The notes under the pieces are model-generated. The model was not told the DNA's origin. It did no database searches and worked only from the letters and a program-made list of their open reading frames with translations. The position numbers were made by a program, and so were the translations under genes. Shown here piece after piece: positions 25,691 through 36,093 of a stretch of DNA of 64,000 nucleotides (its first letter is position 1; every line of letters begins with the position of its first letter). The stretch spans positions 62,001 to 126,000 of the forward strand of contig JADCDI010000001.1 in the NCBI GenBank assembly GCA_020251025.1, in the 5' to 3' direction. Origin of the DNA: Rhodobacter sp. (lineage in GTDB: Bacteria; Pseudomonadota; Alphaproteobacteria; Rhodobacterales; Rhodobacteraceae).

Positions 25691-27082
25691 TCAGTAGCGG
25701 TAGTGATCGGATTTGAACGGGCCTTCGACGGACACGCCGATATAGGCGGCCTGATCCGGCTTCAGCTCGGTCAGCTTGACGCCGATCTTCTTCAGGTGCA
25801 GGCGCGCCACCTTTTCGTCCAGTTGCTTTGGCAGGATGTAGACGCCGGGCGCATAATCGGCACCCCTCGTCCAAAGCTCGATCTGCGCCAGGACCTGATT
25901 GGTAAAGCTGGCCGACATCACGAAAGACGGGTGACCCGTGGCATTGCCAAGGTTCAACAGACGCCCCTCGGACAGCAGGATGATCCGGTTGCCGGACGGC
26001 ATCTCGATCATGTCAACCTGATCCTTGATGTTCGTCCATTTGTGATTGCGCAGGGCGGCGACCTGGATTTCGTTGTCGAAATGGCCGATGTTGCCGACAA
26101 TGGCCATGTCCTTCATCTCGCGGATATGCTCCAGGCGGATGACATCCTTGTTGCCGGTCGTGGTGATGAAGATGTCGGCATCGCGCACCACATCTTCCAG
26201 CACCACCACCTCAAAGCCATCCATCGCCGCCTGCAGCGCGCAGATCGGATCAATCTCGGTCACTTTCACCCGCGCCCCGGCCCCGCGAAGAGAGGCGGCA
26301 GACCCCTTGCCCACGTCGCCATAGCCGCAGACCACCGCCACCTTTCCGGCCATCATCGTGTCGGTGGCGCGGCGGATGCCATCGACCAGCGATTCCTTGC
26401 AGCCATACTTGTTGTCGAACTTGGATTTCGTGACCGAATCATTCACGTTGATCGCCGGGAAGGGCAGCAGGCCCTTCTTGTGCAGGTCATACAGCCGGTG
26501 AACGCCGGTGGTCGTTTCCTCGGACACGCCGCGGATCGCATCGCGCTGCCGGGTGAACCAGCCGGGCGACGCCGCAAGGCGCTTGCGGATCTGGTTGAAC
26601 AGGCAGACCTCTTCATCACTGGTCGGAACGGCGATCAGATCGGTTTCGCCGGCCTCAACCCTTGCGCCCATCAGGATGTACAAGGTGGCATCGCCGCCAT
26701 CATCCAGGATCATGTTGCAGGTGCCTTCGGGGAACTGAAAGATCATGTCGGTATAGGCCCAGTAATCTTCCAGGGTTTCGCCCTTGATTGCGAAAACCGG
26801 CACGCCCGCCTCGGCAATGGCCGCCGCCGCATGATCCTGGGTCGAGAAGATGTTGCACGAGGCCCAGCGCACGTCAGCACCCAGCGCCGTCAGGGTTTCG
26901 ATCAGAACACCCGTCTGGATCGTCATGTGCAGGCTTCCGGCAATGCGGGCCCCTTTCAGCGGCCGGGATGTGCCGAATTCCTCGCGCAGCGCCATCAGGC
27001 CAGGCATTTCGGTTTCGGCGATGGTCAGCTCCTTGCGTCCGAAGGCGGCAAGTGCAGCATCCTTGACGATGAAGTCTTTCAT
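25691..27082 (-). CDS. ahcY: Adenosylhomocysteinase
   Basis: Full-length match in motif content ([22 protein letters not shown]-terminus). Confidence 0.97.
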   Translation of the reverse strand: MKDFIVKDAALAAFGRKELTIAETEMPGLMALREEFGTSRPLKGARIAGSLHMTIQTGVLIETLTALGADVRWASCNIFSTQDHAAAAIAEAGVPVFAIKGETLEDYWAYTDMIFQFPEGTCNMILDDGGDATLYILMGARVEAGETDLIAVPTSDEEVCLFNQIRKRLAASPGWFTRQRDAIRGVSEETTTGVHRLYDLHKKGLLPFPAINVNDSVTKSKFDNKYGCKESLVDGIRRATDTMMAGKVAVVCGYGDVGKGSAASLRGAGARVKVTEIDPICALQAAMDGFEVVVLEDVVRDADIFITTTGNKDVIRLEHIREMKDMAIVGNIGHFDNEIQVAALRNHKWTNIKDQVDMIEMPSGNRIILLSEGRLLNLGNATGHPSFVMSASFTNQVLAQIELWTRGADYAPGVYILPKQLDEKVARLHLKKIGVKLTELKPDQAAYIGVSVEGPFKSDHYRY

Positions 27083-27163
27083 GGCAGCCTCCGCTACGGG
27101 TTTGCTTTGGGCAGGTCACATAGCAGTTGCCCCGATGGCGGGCAACGCCGAAGAGCCTCAGGG

Positions 27164-27177
27164 TTGATCGATATCAA
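27164..27177. promoter_or_regulatory. FNR/FnrL-type box TTGAT-CGAT-ATCAA
   Basis: Perfect match to the TTGAT-N4-ATCAA consensus, ~57 bp upstream of adhP. Confidence 0.8.
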
Positions 27178-27233
27178 GGCACGCGCGCGGGCATTGGTGC
27201 AGGCTGCGCCGACAGGCAGAATGGAGGTGAAAG

Positions 27234-28262
27234 ATGTCACTGCCGAAAACGATGAAGGCTGCGGTTGTCACCCGGTTGGGCGCACCGCTGGAAATCCGTG
27301 AGGTGCCGGTGCCTGTGATTGGCCCGGGGCAGGTGTTGATGCGGGTGCGCGCATCGGGCGTGTGCCATACCGATCTGCACGCGGCCTGCGGCGACTGGCC
27401 GGTCAAGCCGCATCCGCCGTTCATTCCGGGGCACGAAGGCGTGGGCGAGGTTGCCGCCGTTGGCGCGGGTGTGACGCATCTGAAGGAAGGCGACCGCATC
27501 GGCGCGCCCTGGCTTCATACGGCCTGTGGCCGCTGTCCGCACTGCGTGGGCGGCTGGGAAACGCTGTGCGAAAGCCAGCAGATGACGGGCTATACGGTGG
27601 ATGGCGGCTATGCCGACTTTGTTCGGGCAGATGCAGATTATGTGGGGCTGCTTCCTGACGGGCTGGATTTCGGGGCGGCGGCACCGGTGCTTTGCGCGGG
27701 CGTCACCGTTTACAAAGGTCTGAAGGAAACCGAGGCAAAGCCAGGGCAGTGGGTGGCGATTTCCGGCATCGGCGGCTTGGGCCACATGGCCGTGCAATAT
27801 GCCAGGGCAATGGGCCTGCATGTGGTTGCAGTGGATGTTGCAGAAGACAAGCTGGCGCTGGCGCGCAGTCTTGGGGCCGACCTGACGCTGAATGCGGCAG
27901 AGATCGATGTTGCAGCCGAACTGCAAAGCCAGATCGGCGGCGTTCACGGGGTGTTGGTCACCGCCGTTTCCAATTCGGCCTTCGGGCAGGCGGTGGGCAT
28001 GCTTCGGCGGGGGGGATTCATGTCTCTTGTCGGGTTGCCGCCAGGGGATTTTCCGCTGCCGATATTCGAGATTGTGCTGAAGCGGATCACGGTGCGCGGA
28101 TCAATCGTGGGAACGCGCAACGACCTGCGCGAGGCGCTGGAATTCGCGGGTGAAGGCAAGGTTGCATCGCATTTCAGCTGGGACCGGCTGGAAAACATCA
28201 ACGCCATCTTCGACCGGATGAAGGCAGGCAAGATCGACGGGCGGATCGTTCTTCAGATGTGA
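27234..28262 (+). CDS. adhP: Zinc-dependent alcohol dehydrogenase (AdhP type)
   Basis: [44 protein letters not shown]. Confidence 0.9.
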   Translation: MSLPKTMKAAVVTRLGAPLEIREVPVPVIGPGQVLMRVRASGVCHTDLHAACGDWPVKPHPPFIPGHEGVGEVAAVGAGVTHLKEGDRIGAPWLHTACGRCPHCVGGWETLCESQQMTGYTVDGGYADFVRADADYVGLLPDGLDFGAAAPVLCAGVTVYKGLKETEAKPGQWVAISGIGGLGHMAVQYARAMGLHVVAVDVAEDKLALARSLGADLTLNAAEIDVAAELQSQIGGVHGVLVTAVSNSAFGQAVGMLRRGGFMSLVGLPPGDFPLPIFEIVLKRITVRGSIVGTRNDLREALEFAGEGKVASHFSWDRLENINAIFDRMKAGKIDGRIVLQM

Positions 28263-28316
28263 CGGTGCTTGAGCAGGCGGCACAGAACCGCCATGTTGCC
28301 GCAAAACGGGGGCAGC

Positions 28317-28919
28317 ATGGCGAAGGCACCGGCACGCGCGTGGCAAAGAATGCTGTCGGGGCGCAGGCTTGATCTGCTGGATCCGACCCCGGTGGATATC
28401 GAGATAGAGGATATCGCGCATGGTCTGGCCTTTGTCGCGCGCTGGAACGGCCAGACCCTTGGCGACTGGCCCTATTCGGTCGCTGAACACTCGCTGCTTG
28501 TTGAACAGCTTTTCCGCCGGATGAATCCGCAGGCTCCGCTGAAGTGGTGTCTTGCCGCCCTTCTGCACGATGCCCCGGAATATGTGATCGGAGACATGAT
28601 CAGCCCCGTGAAAGCGGCAGTGGGGCCAGGGTATGGTGCCCTTGACGAGCGGCTTGCCGCAGCGGTTCACCTGCGCTTTGGCCTGCCCTCTGTGCTGCCC
28701 GGTCCGGTCAAGACAGCCATCAAGCGGGCAGACCGGATATCGGCCTGGATGGAGGCTGTCCACATTGCCGGTTTTCGCAAAGACGAGGCCGACCGTCTGT
28801 TCGGAATGCCAGAGGCGCAGGTTCTTTCGGGCCTGGCCATTCAGCTTCGCCCGCCAGCCCAGGTCAGGTCAGCGTTCCTGAAACGCCACGCAGCCCTGAC
28901 CAATGCGCCGGATGGATGA
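28317..28919 (+). CDS. HD-domain phosphohydrolase (YfbR-like)
   Basis: SVAEHSLLVEQL, ALLHDAPEYVIGDM. Confidence 0.8.
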   Translation: MAKAPARAWQRMLSGRRLDLLDPTPVDIEIEDIAHGLAFVARWNGQTLGDWPYSVAEHSLLVEQLFRRMNPQAPLKWCLAALLHDAPEYVIGDMISPVKAAVGPGYGALDERLAAAVHLRFGLPSVLPGPVKTAIKRADRISAWMEAVHIAGFRKDEADRLFGMPEAQVLSGLAIQLRPPAQVRSAFLKRHAALTNAPDG

Positions 28920-29068
28920 CACCCTTGGCGCCGCTGCGGTGCCCGCGCAAGACCGGGCCGGTCGGAAGCAGGACAGGGCACCGGCAGGGGCCATTCACCC
29001 CGCCTGAACTGTGCTTCGCACCCGGTTCGATCCGGTGTGGTGCCGCCGTTCAGGCAAGGGCAAAGTCT

Positions 29069-29383
29069 TCAGATCGCAAGATCTTCGGGTGTCTTTCCGG
29101 CATTCAGGGCCGCCTCGAACCAGCGGGGCTTGCGACCGCGTCCTGACCAGGTGTCGGACGGATTGGCAGGGTTGCCGTATTTTGCCGTCGCCGGGGCCCG
29201 CTTGCGGCTGACGGCGGCCCCCGTCAGCTCGGCCAGAGAGAAGCCAAGCGACCGTGCCCTGTCTTCAAGCTCTGCAAGGGCTTCCTTCTTTCTGCGGTCT
29301 TCGAATGTGGAAATCGCTTTCGTGACCTGGGACTGCAGATCTTTCAGGTCTTTCAGCGATAGCTCGTTAAGATTAATGTGCAT
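29069..29383 (-). CDS. hvrA: H-NS family regulator HvrA
   Basis: MHINLNELSLKDLKDLQSQV...TWSGRGRKPRWFEAALNAGKTPEDLAI; located downstream of regA as in Rhodobacter. Confidence 0.85.
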   Translation of the reverse strand: MHINLNELSLKDLKDLQSQVTKAISTFEDRRKKEALAELEDRARSLGFSLAELTGAAVSRKRAPATAKYGNPANPSDTWSGRGRKPRWFEAALNAGKTPEDLAI

Positions 29384-29487
29384 TCCTGTAATCCTCCTTG
29401 GGACAGAAGGACTGTTATGCAAATCGGATTGCCCTTTCAAGATTTAAATCGTCAAGACTGCGGAAGTCCGCCGAAGTCAATCAGCAG

Positions 29488-30042
29488 CTATTTCGGGCTT
29501 CGCTTGGCCAGAATGCGCTGCAAGGTTCTGCGATGCATGCTCAGTCGCCGGGCCGTCTCTGACACGTTCCGGTCACAAAGCTCATAAACGCGCTGAATGT
29601 GTTCCCAGCGCACACGATCTGCGGACATGGGGTTGTCCGGCGGCGCCGGCATGCCTTCGCCGTTTGAAAGCAGCGCGCGCGTGATGTCATTTGCATCGGC
29701 AGGCTTTGAAAGATAATCGATTGCGCCGATCTTTACTGCGGCCACGGCGGTGGCAATTGCGCCATAACCCGTCAGGACAACAATCCTGCAACCGGGCCTT
29801 TTGTCTCTCAGTGCCTCGACCACGTCAAGTCCGTTGCCGTCCTGCAGTCGCAGATCCACGACGGCATAGGCGGGCGGGCGGGCAAGCGCAATCGCCTTGC
29901 CTTTTGTAACGCTTTCTGCAGTTTCAGGCAGAAAACCGCGTTTCTCCATGGCCTTCGCAAGACGCTTCACGAAGGGTTCGTCATCGTCAACAAGAAGAAG
30001 CGAACGGTCTTCGTCCAGCTCGGCAGGGGCAAGGTCAGCCAT
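29488..30042 (-). CDS. regA: Response regulator RegA/PrrA
   Basis: LLVDDDEPFVKRLAKAMEKRGF...VVDLRLQDGNGL, Fis-type HTH C-terminus. Confidence 0.93.
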   Translation of the reverse strand: MADLAPAELDEDRSLLLVDDDEPFVKRLAKAMEKRGFLPETAESVTKGKAIALARPPAYAVVDLRLQDGNGLDVVEALRDKRPGCRIVVLTGYGAIATAVAAVKIGAIDYLSKPADANDITRALLSNGEGMPAPPDNPMSADRVRWEHIQRVYELCDRNVSETARRLSMHRRTLQRILAKRSPK

Positions 30043-30104
30043 TGTGCGCTCTTTCTGTTCGTGCGCCGGGGATGTAAGTCGTTTCGACGGCGGGTCAAAT
30101 CGAA

Positions 30105-30743
30105 CTACATCCTGCCAAGGAAACAGGCCACGCGATCGGCCATCTCATCCGGTGTGGTTTCACGGCGAAAGAATTCCACAAAGCCGATTTCGGGAAGGAC
30201 GAGGTAGGTAAATGTGGAATGATCCACCAGATAAAACTCGTCCTCTGCCGGCTGGACCCTGAAATAGGCCTTGTAGGCCCCGGCCGCAGCGCGGATCTGC
30301 CCGTCGGTTCCCGTCAGACCGATCATGCGGGGGTGCAGGTTCTCGGTGTAGCTTTTCAGCACCTCCGGCGTGTCCCGGGCGGGATCGACCGAGATGAAGA
30401 CGGGGATAACGTCCATGCCGCGTTCTTCAAGGATATCTGCGGCTTCGGCATTCCGTGCGTTGTCCAGCGGGCAAACATCGGGGCAGAAGGTGTAGCCGAA
30501 ATAGATCAGAACGGGCTGAGTTATGACATCGGCCTGCGTCACCGTATTGCCGTTCTGATCCGTCAGGGTGAACGGACCGCCTATGGCACCGGCACCGCCC
30601 GACACCCGGCTTTGCCGACACTCTGCAAAGCGGTCACCGGACCCGGCCGACCGGATGTACCAGGCGGACAGCCCGATACCGGTTACAACAGCAAGTCCTG
30701 CCAGCACAGCCGCCAGTCTTGTCATCCTTTGCCTTTTGTCCAT
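30105..30743 (-). CDS. senC: SCO/SenC (PrrC) copper-binding protein
   Basis: GYTFCPDVCPLD motif, adjacent to regA/regB. Confidence 0.9.
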   Translation of the reverse strand: MDKRQRMTRLAAVLAGLAVVTGIGLSAWYIRSAGSGDRFAECRQSRVSGGAGAIGGPFTLTDQNGNTVTQADVITQPVLIYFGYTFCPDVCPLDNARNAEAADILEERGMDVIPVFISVDPARDTPEVLKSYTENLHPRMIGLTGTDGQIRAAAGAYKAYFRVQPAEDEFYLVDHSTFTYLVLPEIGFVEFFRRETTPDEMADRVACFLGRM

Positions 30744-30820
30744 GGGTGCCCTGCCGGATTGCCCTGGCCCCTGCGGCGGCGTAACAGGAACCGGTCTCAG
30801 GAATATGGTACAGCCCGTTT

Positions 30821-32209
30821 ATGGCGCTTTCAGGCATTGGTCCAGCGAATCGCGATACCCGCAGCGAATGGATTCGTCTGCGCACGCTTGTCCTTTTGCG
30901 CTGGATGGCAATCGTCGGCCAGCTTGCCGCGCTGACCGTGGCAGATCGTGTCGTCGGAATGCAGCTTCCGCTTGGGCTTTGCTATCTGGTGGTTGGCGCG
31001 GCGGTGACCGGAAACCTCGTTGCCTCATTTGTCTTTCCGGGAAACAAACGCTTTTCCGAAGCGGGCGCGATGCTGACGCTGCTTTTCGACCTGTCGCAGC
31101 TTGCCATCCTGCTGGCCCTGACGGGCGGGCTGAACAACCCCTTCGCCCTGTTGATCCTTGTGCCCGTGACAATCTCGGCCGGCGCGCTGGAACTGCGCAC
31201 GACCATTCTGCTTGGTCTGGCTGCCATCTGCCTGATTTCGGTGATTTCCGTCTTCAACCTGCCGCTGCGCTTTGCGGACGGGACGATCCTGCAGGTTCCC
31301 GCCGTTTTCGAATTCGGCTTCTGGCTGTCCATCGTGATCGGGATCATGTTTCTGGCCCTGTATTCCCGGCGCGTCGCGACCGAGATCAGAAGCATGTCGG
31401 ACGCACTGCTTGCCACACAGATGGCCTTGGCGCGCGAACAGAAACTTACGGATCTGGGGGGCGTCGTTGCCGCAGCGGCCCATGAACTGGGGACGCCGCT
31501 TGCCACCATAAAGCTGGCAAGCACCGAACTTGTCGAGGAATTGGCAGACCGTCCCGACCTGCGCGCGGATGCCGAGCTGATCCGCGCCCAGGCAGACCGC
31601 TGCCGCGATATCCTGCGGTCGATGGGCCGTGCGGGGAAAGACGACCTTCACCTGCGGCAAGCTCCGCTTGGGGCGGTGCTGCGCGAAGCCGCCGAGCCGC
31701 ATCTTGGCCGGGGAAAGACCGTGGCCTTCGATGTCTTTCCCGGCACGAACGGCGGCGACAGGCAGCCCACCATCCTGCGCCGCCCCGAAGTGATCCACGG
31801 TTTGCGCAACCTGGTTCAGAACGCCGTGGACTTTGCCCGGACCCGGGTCTGGATCGATGCGACCTGGACAGACAGCTTCATCTCGGTGCGAATCATCGAT
31901 GACGGCGCGGGCTATCCTTCTTACATCCTTGGCCGGATCGGTGATCCTTTCGTCCGCAGCAGGCCCGCGGCGCAGGAAACCGGACAGCGGCCCGACTACG
32001 AAGGCATGGGCTTGGGTCTGTTCATCGCCAAAACGCTGCTGGAGCGGTCGGGGGCCGAGCTCAGCTTTGCGAACGGGTCGGATCCCTTCCTCAGGCGCGC
32101 CGAACAGCCGGACCGGTTCGGGGCGATCGTTGAAGTCAGATGGCCGAAGCGGGTGATCGTCGCCCCCGAAGCCGACGCGCTTGGACCAAACCGGCCACTT
32201 GACAGCTGA
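30821..32209 (+). CDS. regB: Redox sensor histidine kinase RegB/PrrB
   Basis: Six-TM N-terminus, AAAHELGTPLATIKLA H-box, GMGLGLFIAKTLLE G-box. Confidence 0.93.
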   Translation: MALSGIGPANRDTRSEWIRLRTLVLLRWMAIVGQLAALTVADRVVGMQLPLGLCYLVVGAAVTGNLVASFVFPGNKRFSEAGAMLTLLFDLSQLAILLALTGGLNNPFALLILVPVTISAGALELRTTILLGLAAICLISVISVFNLPLRFADGTILQVPAVFEFGFWLSIVIGIMFLALYSRRVATEIRSMSDALLATQMALAREQKLTDLGGVVAAAAHELGTPLATIKLASTELVEELADRPDLRADAELIRAQADRCRDILRSMGRAGKDDLHLRQAPLGAVLREAAEPHLGRGKTVAFDVFPGTNGGDRQPTILRRPEVIHGLRNLVQNAVDFARTRVWIDATWTDSFISVRIIDDGAGYPSYILGRIGDPFVRSRPAAQETGQRPDYEGMGLGLFIAKTLLERSGAELSFANGSDPFLRRAEQPDRFGAIVEVRWPKRVIVAPEADALGPNRPLDS

Positions 32210-32288
32210 AGCTGCCCGTTCATTTACCATCTGTTAATGGTTGAAGAAATAGCTTACCAAGATCAACCTTTGCGCGTAAGGTGAGGTC

Positions 32289-33863
32289 ATGGTGTTTGGT
32301 TGGGCGATGGCCCTTGCGATTGCCCTTACGGCTTTGGCGGCGGCGTTCATCGGCATTGGGACCCTGGCCCTTTTGTCCCCGCGGCGATCTGTCACCGCGC
32401 AGGGGCTGTTTGCTGATGCGCCTTCGGACACGGTCCTGCTGTTTGACGGCGAAACCCTGATCGACGCTTCGCCGGCGGCGCGTTCGATGCTGGCAGCGGC
32501 ACCCCTTCAAGGTTCGGCCTGGCAGCGCCTTATGTCCTTTCTTTCGGTGCGCTTTCCGCAGGTGGAAGACCGGATCGCCTCTCTTGCCCGCGAAGGCCGC
32601 TTTGTGATGGATTCCCTGCCATCCGAAAGCGAGGGCCGCCTGACCCTTCATGCCGAATGGCGGGGGGGCCTGACGCGGCTCAGTCTGAGCGGGCCAGAGG
32701 ACGATGGCAAGTTCGCCATGATCGACCCGATGACACAGCGCGCGATGGCGGCAGAGCTTTCGATGCTGCGCGACATCACGGCCAAGGCACCCTTTCCGAT
32801 CTGGCTGGAAAATGCCGAAGGCACACCGGTGTGGAGCAATCTGGATTACATGCTGCGCGCCAAAAGCCATTTTTCCGAAGAAGAGTCCCAGGGCTGGCCG
32901 ATGCCCAGGCTTGCGCCGGGGCCGGTCCTGGATGGGCAGCGCATTCAGATAGACACCGGCACCGACGGTACCGACTGGATCGAGGCAACCGTCAGTACGG
33001 CCCCCGCCGGCAGGATCGTTTTCGGTTTGCCCATCACCCCGCTGGTGCAGGCCGAAACATCGCTGCGCGAGTTCACCCAGACACTGACCAAGACCTTTGC
33101 GCATCTTCCGATCGGTCTTGCAATCTTTGACAGGCATCGGCGCCTGGCCCTGTTCAACCCGGCACTTCTGGACCTGACGACCCTTCCGATCGATTTCCTG
33201 ACAAGCCGCCCCATGCTGAGCGACTGTCTGGACCGCATGAGAGAGCTTCGGATGATCCCGGAGCCAAAAGATTACCGCCAATGGCGCAAGCGCATGGCCG
33301 AAATCGAAGAGGAAGCAAGTTCCGGCATCTACGAAGAGGTCTGGCATCTTCCCGGCGCACAGACATACCGGGTTCTGGGGCGTCCGCATCCGGACGGGGC
33401 GCTGGCACTTCTGTTCGAGGATATCACGACAGAAACCACCCGCACGCGGCGCTACCGCGCCGATGTCGAACTGGGCCAGTCCGTTCTGGATTCGGTGGGC
33501 GAAGCTGTTGCCGTTTTCTCGGCGGCGGGCCTGCTGGTGATGTCGAACGCGGCCTATGCCGAGCTTTGGGGCCATGATCCGTCCGGCTTCGTCGGGGCCG
33601 ACAGCAGCATCGTCGCGCTGGCGGCGCACTGGCGCGAGCAGACGGCACCTTCGAAACTGTGGTCGCAGGTTGAAACCTTTGTCGGAACGCTGGGGGATCG
33701 CCGGGAATGGTCCGCAACGGCGCGCCGTGTCGATGGCCGGTCCCTGACCTGCCGGTTCGTCCCGCTTCCCGGCGGGGCCACGATGATCGCGTTCCGCGTA
33801 TCGCCCGCCAGGGCGCGCAGGATCGCCCCGGAACCGAAGGCCCCCGCGCGGCGAAGTGCCTGA
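32289..33863 (+). CDS. PAS-domain-containing protein
   Basis: N-terminal TM and two PAS-like regions; between regB and tsaE. Confidence 0.7.
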   Translation: MVFGWAMALAIALTALAAAFIGIGTLALLSPRRSVTAQGLFADAPSDTVLLFDGETLIDASPAARSMLAAAPLQGSAWQRLMSFLSVRFPQVEDRIASLAREGRFVMDSLPSESEGRLTLHAEWRGGLTRLSLSGPEDDGKFAMIDPMTQRAMAAELSMLRDITAKAPFPIWLENAEGTPVWSNLDYMLRAKSHFSEEESQGWPMPRLAPGPVLDGQRIQIDTGTDGTDWIEATVSTAPAGRIVFGLPITPLVQAETSLREFTQTLTKTFAHLPIGLAIFDRHRRLALFNPALLDLTTLPIDFLTSRPMLSDCLDRMRELRMIPEPKDYRQWRKRMAEIEEEASSGIYEEVWHLPGAQTYRVLGRPHPDGALALLFEDITTETTRTRRYRADVELGQSVLDSVGEAVAVFSAAGLLVMSNAAYAELWGHDPSGFVGADSSIVALAAHWREQTAPSKLWSQVETFVGTLGDRREWSATARRVDGRSLTCRFVPLPGGATMIAFRVSPARARRIAPEPKAPARRSA

Positions 33864-33918
33864 CCCGGATCGTTCGTTGCCGCTTGCAGCGCGCCCGGCC
33901 ACCGCTAAGACTTGGGCC

Positions 33919-34401
33919 ATGTCCGATCACCGGCCCGAAACAAAGCTTCATCTTGCTGCGCCCGATGACACAGAGCGTTTGGGGCGCTGGCTGGCTGGCA
34001 ATCTTCGGCCCGGCGATACCGTGCTGCTGCAAGGCCCGATCGGGTCCGGCAAAACGCATCTGGCGCGATCTGTCATCCAGGCAAGGCTTGGCCGCCCCGA
34101 AGAGGTGCCTTCGCCCACCTTCACCCTGGTGCAAACCTATGGCGAAGGGGACAGCGAGATCTGGCATGCGGATCTTTACCGGCTGGGTCACCCGGACGAG
34201 GTGATCGAGCTTGGTCTTGATGATGCCTTCGGCCGCGCAATCTGTCTGATCGAATGGCCCGAGCGGCTTGGCCGCGCCGCGCCTGCCTCTGCCCTGCGCC
34301 TCAGCTTCTCGCAGGACGGCGAAGGGCGCAGCGTTCTTCTGACCGGAAGTGCCGACTGGGCCGGGCGGCTGTCGCGGATCGGCGGGTTTGCACATGCCTG
34401 A
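33919..34401 (+). CDS. tsaE: tRNA threonylcarbamoyladenosine biosynthesis ATPase TsaE
   Basis: LLQGPIGSGKTHLARS, PSPTFTLVQTY, HADLYRL. Confidence 0.92.
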   Translation: MSDHRPETKLHLAAPDDTERLGRWLAGNLRPGDTVLLQGPIGSGKTHLARSVIQARLGRPEEVPSPTFTLVQTYGEGDSEIWHADLYRLGHPDEVIELGLDDAFGRAICLIEWPERLGRAAPASALRLSFSQDGEGRSVLLTGSADWAGRLSRIGGFAHA

Positions 34402-35407
34402 CCGCGAAAACCGCAAGGCTGCCTTCCTGAGAAGGGCGGGCTGGGCCGGGGCCGAACGCCGCTTTCTGGCCGGCGATGCCTCGGCCCGCCGCTATGACCG
34501 GCTGACCGGCGCGGGCAAGACGGCCGTTCTGATGGATGCGCCCCCGGACCGGGGCGAGGATGTGGGGCCCTTTGTTGCCATTGCGCGGCATCTGACCGCC
34601 CTCGGGCTGTCGGCCCCCGGCATCATCGCGCAAGACCGCGATCGCGGCTTTCTGTTGCTGGAAGACCTTGGCGATGACCTCTTCGCCCGGTTGACCGATC
34701 AGGACCCATCCTGCGAGCCGGTGCTTTATGCCGCTGCGGTCGATGTGCTGATCCACCTGCAGTCGCACAGGCCCGCACCCGGTCTGCCCGATGCCGGGGC
34801 GGCAGACTGGGCCGGGGCGGCGGCGGTGGCGCTTGACTGGTACCGCTATGCCATCACGGCCGGGCGCATTGACACCGGCCTTTTCCGCCAGACCCTGCAG
34901 GCGGCACTGGAAGCACATGCCAATGGCCCGCGCGTGATGATCCTGCGCGATTACCACGCCGAGAACCTGCTGTGGCTGCCACAGCGGGCCGGGGTGGCGC
35001 GTGTCGGGCTGCTGGACTTTCAACTCGCCCAGCTTGGCCAGCCCGGCTATGATCTGGTGTCGCTGTGTCAGGACGCCCGGCGCGACGTAAGGCCCGATGT
35101 GCAGGCGGCGATGATCCGGCGGTTTGTTGACGCAAAGGGCCTGGACGAAGCAGGATTTGCTGCCAGCTATGCCGTGCTTGGGGCGCAGCGCGCGCTGCGT
35201 ATCCTTGGCGTGTTTGCCCGGCTGTGCCTTGATATGGGAAAGCCGGGCTATGTCGCGCTGATCCCCCGCGTCTGGACGCAGCTGCAACAGAACCTGTCAC
35301 ATCCGGCGCTTGCCGATCTGTCCCTGCTTTGCGCAGATCTTCTGCCGGACCCCACCGCAAGCCGCCTTGAAAGGATCCGCAGGCAATGCGCCAGACCCGC
35401 GCCCTGA
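34394..35407 (+). CDS. Aminoglycoside phosphotransferase-family kinase (AmgK-like)
   Basis: LRDYHAENLLWL...VGLLDFQLAQLGQPGYDLVSL. Confidence 0.8.
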   Translation: MPDRENRKAAFLRRAGWAGAERRFLAGDASARRYDRLTGAGKTAVLMDAPPDRGEDVGPFVAIARHLTALGLSAPGIIAQDRDRGFLLLEDLGDDLFARLTDQDPSCEPVLYAAAVDVLIHLQSHRPAPGLPDAGAADWAGAAAVALDWYRYAITAGRIDTGLFRQTLQAALEAHANGPRVMILRDYHAENLLWLPQRAGVARVGLLDFQLAQLGQPGYDLVSLCQDARRDVRPDVQAAMIRRFVDAKGLDEAGFAASYAVLGAQRALRILGVFARLCLDMGKPGYVALIPRVWTQLQQNLSHPALADLSLLCADLLPDPTASRLERIRRQCARPAP

Positions 35408-36093
35408 TGATCTTTGCCGCCGGGTTCGGGACGCGGATGGGGGCGCTGACGGCGACGCAGCCCAAACCGATGATCCGTGTTGCCGGGCGGCCCCTGATCG
35501 ATCATGCGCTGGATCAGGCCCTTGCGGCGGGGGCGGACCCGATCGTGGTCAATCTGCACTATCTGGGCGATCAGCTGGCCAGGCATCTGGCAGACCGCCC
35601 GGTTCTGCTTTCGTGGGAGCGCACGAAGATCCTCGAAACCGGCGGTGGCTTGCGGCACGCCTTGCCGCTGCTGGGGCCGGGTGCGGTTGGCACACTGAAC
35701 TCTGATGCCGTCTGGACCGGGGAAAACCCCCTGACGCAACTGGATGCCGCCTGGGACGACAGGCGGATGGATGCGCTGCTTTTGCTTGCGCCGGTCGCGA
35801 AGGCCACCGGGCATGGCCCTGGGGCGGACTTTGCGATGGATGGCGACGGCCGCCTTTCGCGCCACGCCGGGACGGGCAACGCCGGTCTTGTCTTTCTTGG
35901 GGCACAGATCATCGCGACAAAAGCGCTTGACGGCATTCCGGACGACGTCTTTTCGCTGAACCTGGTTTGGGACCGGATGATGTCTGCAGGGCGGCTGCAC
36001 GGCCTGATCCATCGCGGCGGATGGTGTGATGTCGGGCGGCCTTCATCGATTGCGCAGGCCGAACGGCTTTTGTCCGGACGCGCGGATGTTTGA
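35386..36093 (+). CDS. Nucleotidyltransferase (MurU-like)
   Basis: MIFAAGFGTRMGALTATQPKPMIRVAGRPLIDHAL. Confidence 0.85.
   Translation: MRQTRALMIFAAGFGTRMGALTATQPKPMIRVAGRPLIDHALDQALAAGADPIVVNLHYLGDQLARHLADRPVLLSWERTKILETGGGLRHALPLLGPGAVGTLNSDAVWTGENPLTQLDAAWDDRRMDALLLLAPVAKATGHGPGADFAMDGDGRLSRHAGTGNAGLVFLGAQIIATKALDGIPDDVFSLNLVWDRMMSAGRLHGLIHRGGWCDVGRPSSIAQAERLLSGRADV

Noticed and set aside
27083-27233. SAH or SAM riboswitch upstream of ahcY
   Set aside because: The leader region was inspected on the minus strand and no conserved SAH/SAM riboswitch core could be recognised; covariance-model search would be needed.
32220-33920. 566-aa minus-strand ORF antisense to the PAS protein
   Set aside because: Low-complexity Arg/Gln/Gly-rich translation typical of antisense frames in high-GC genes.
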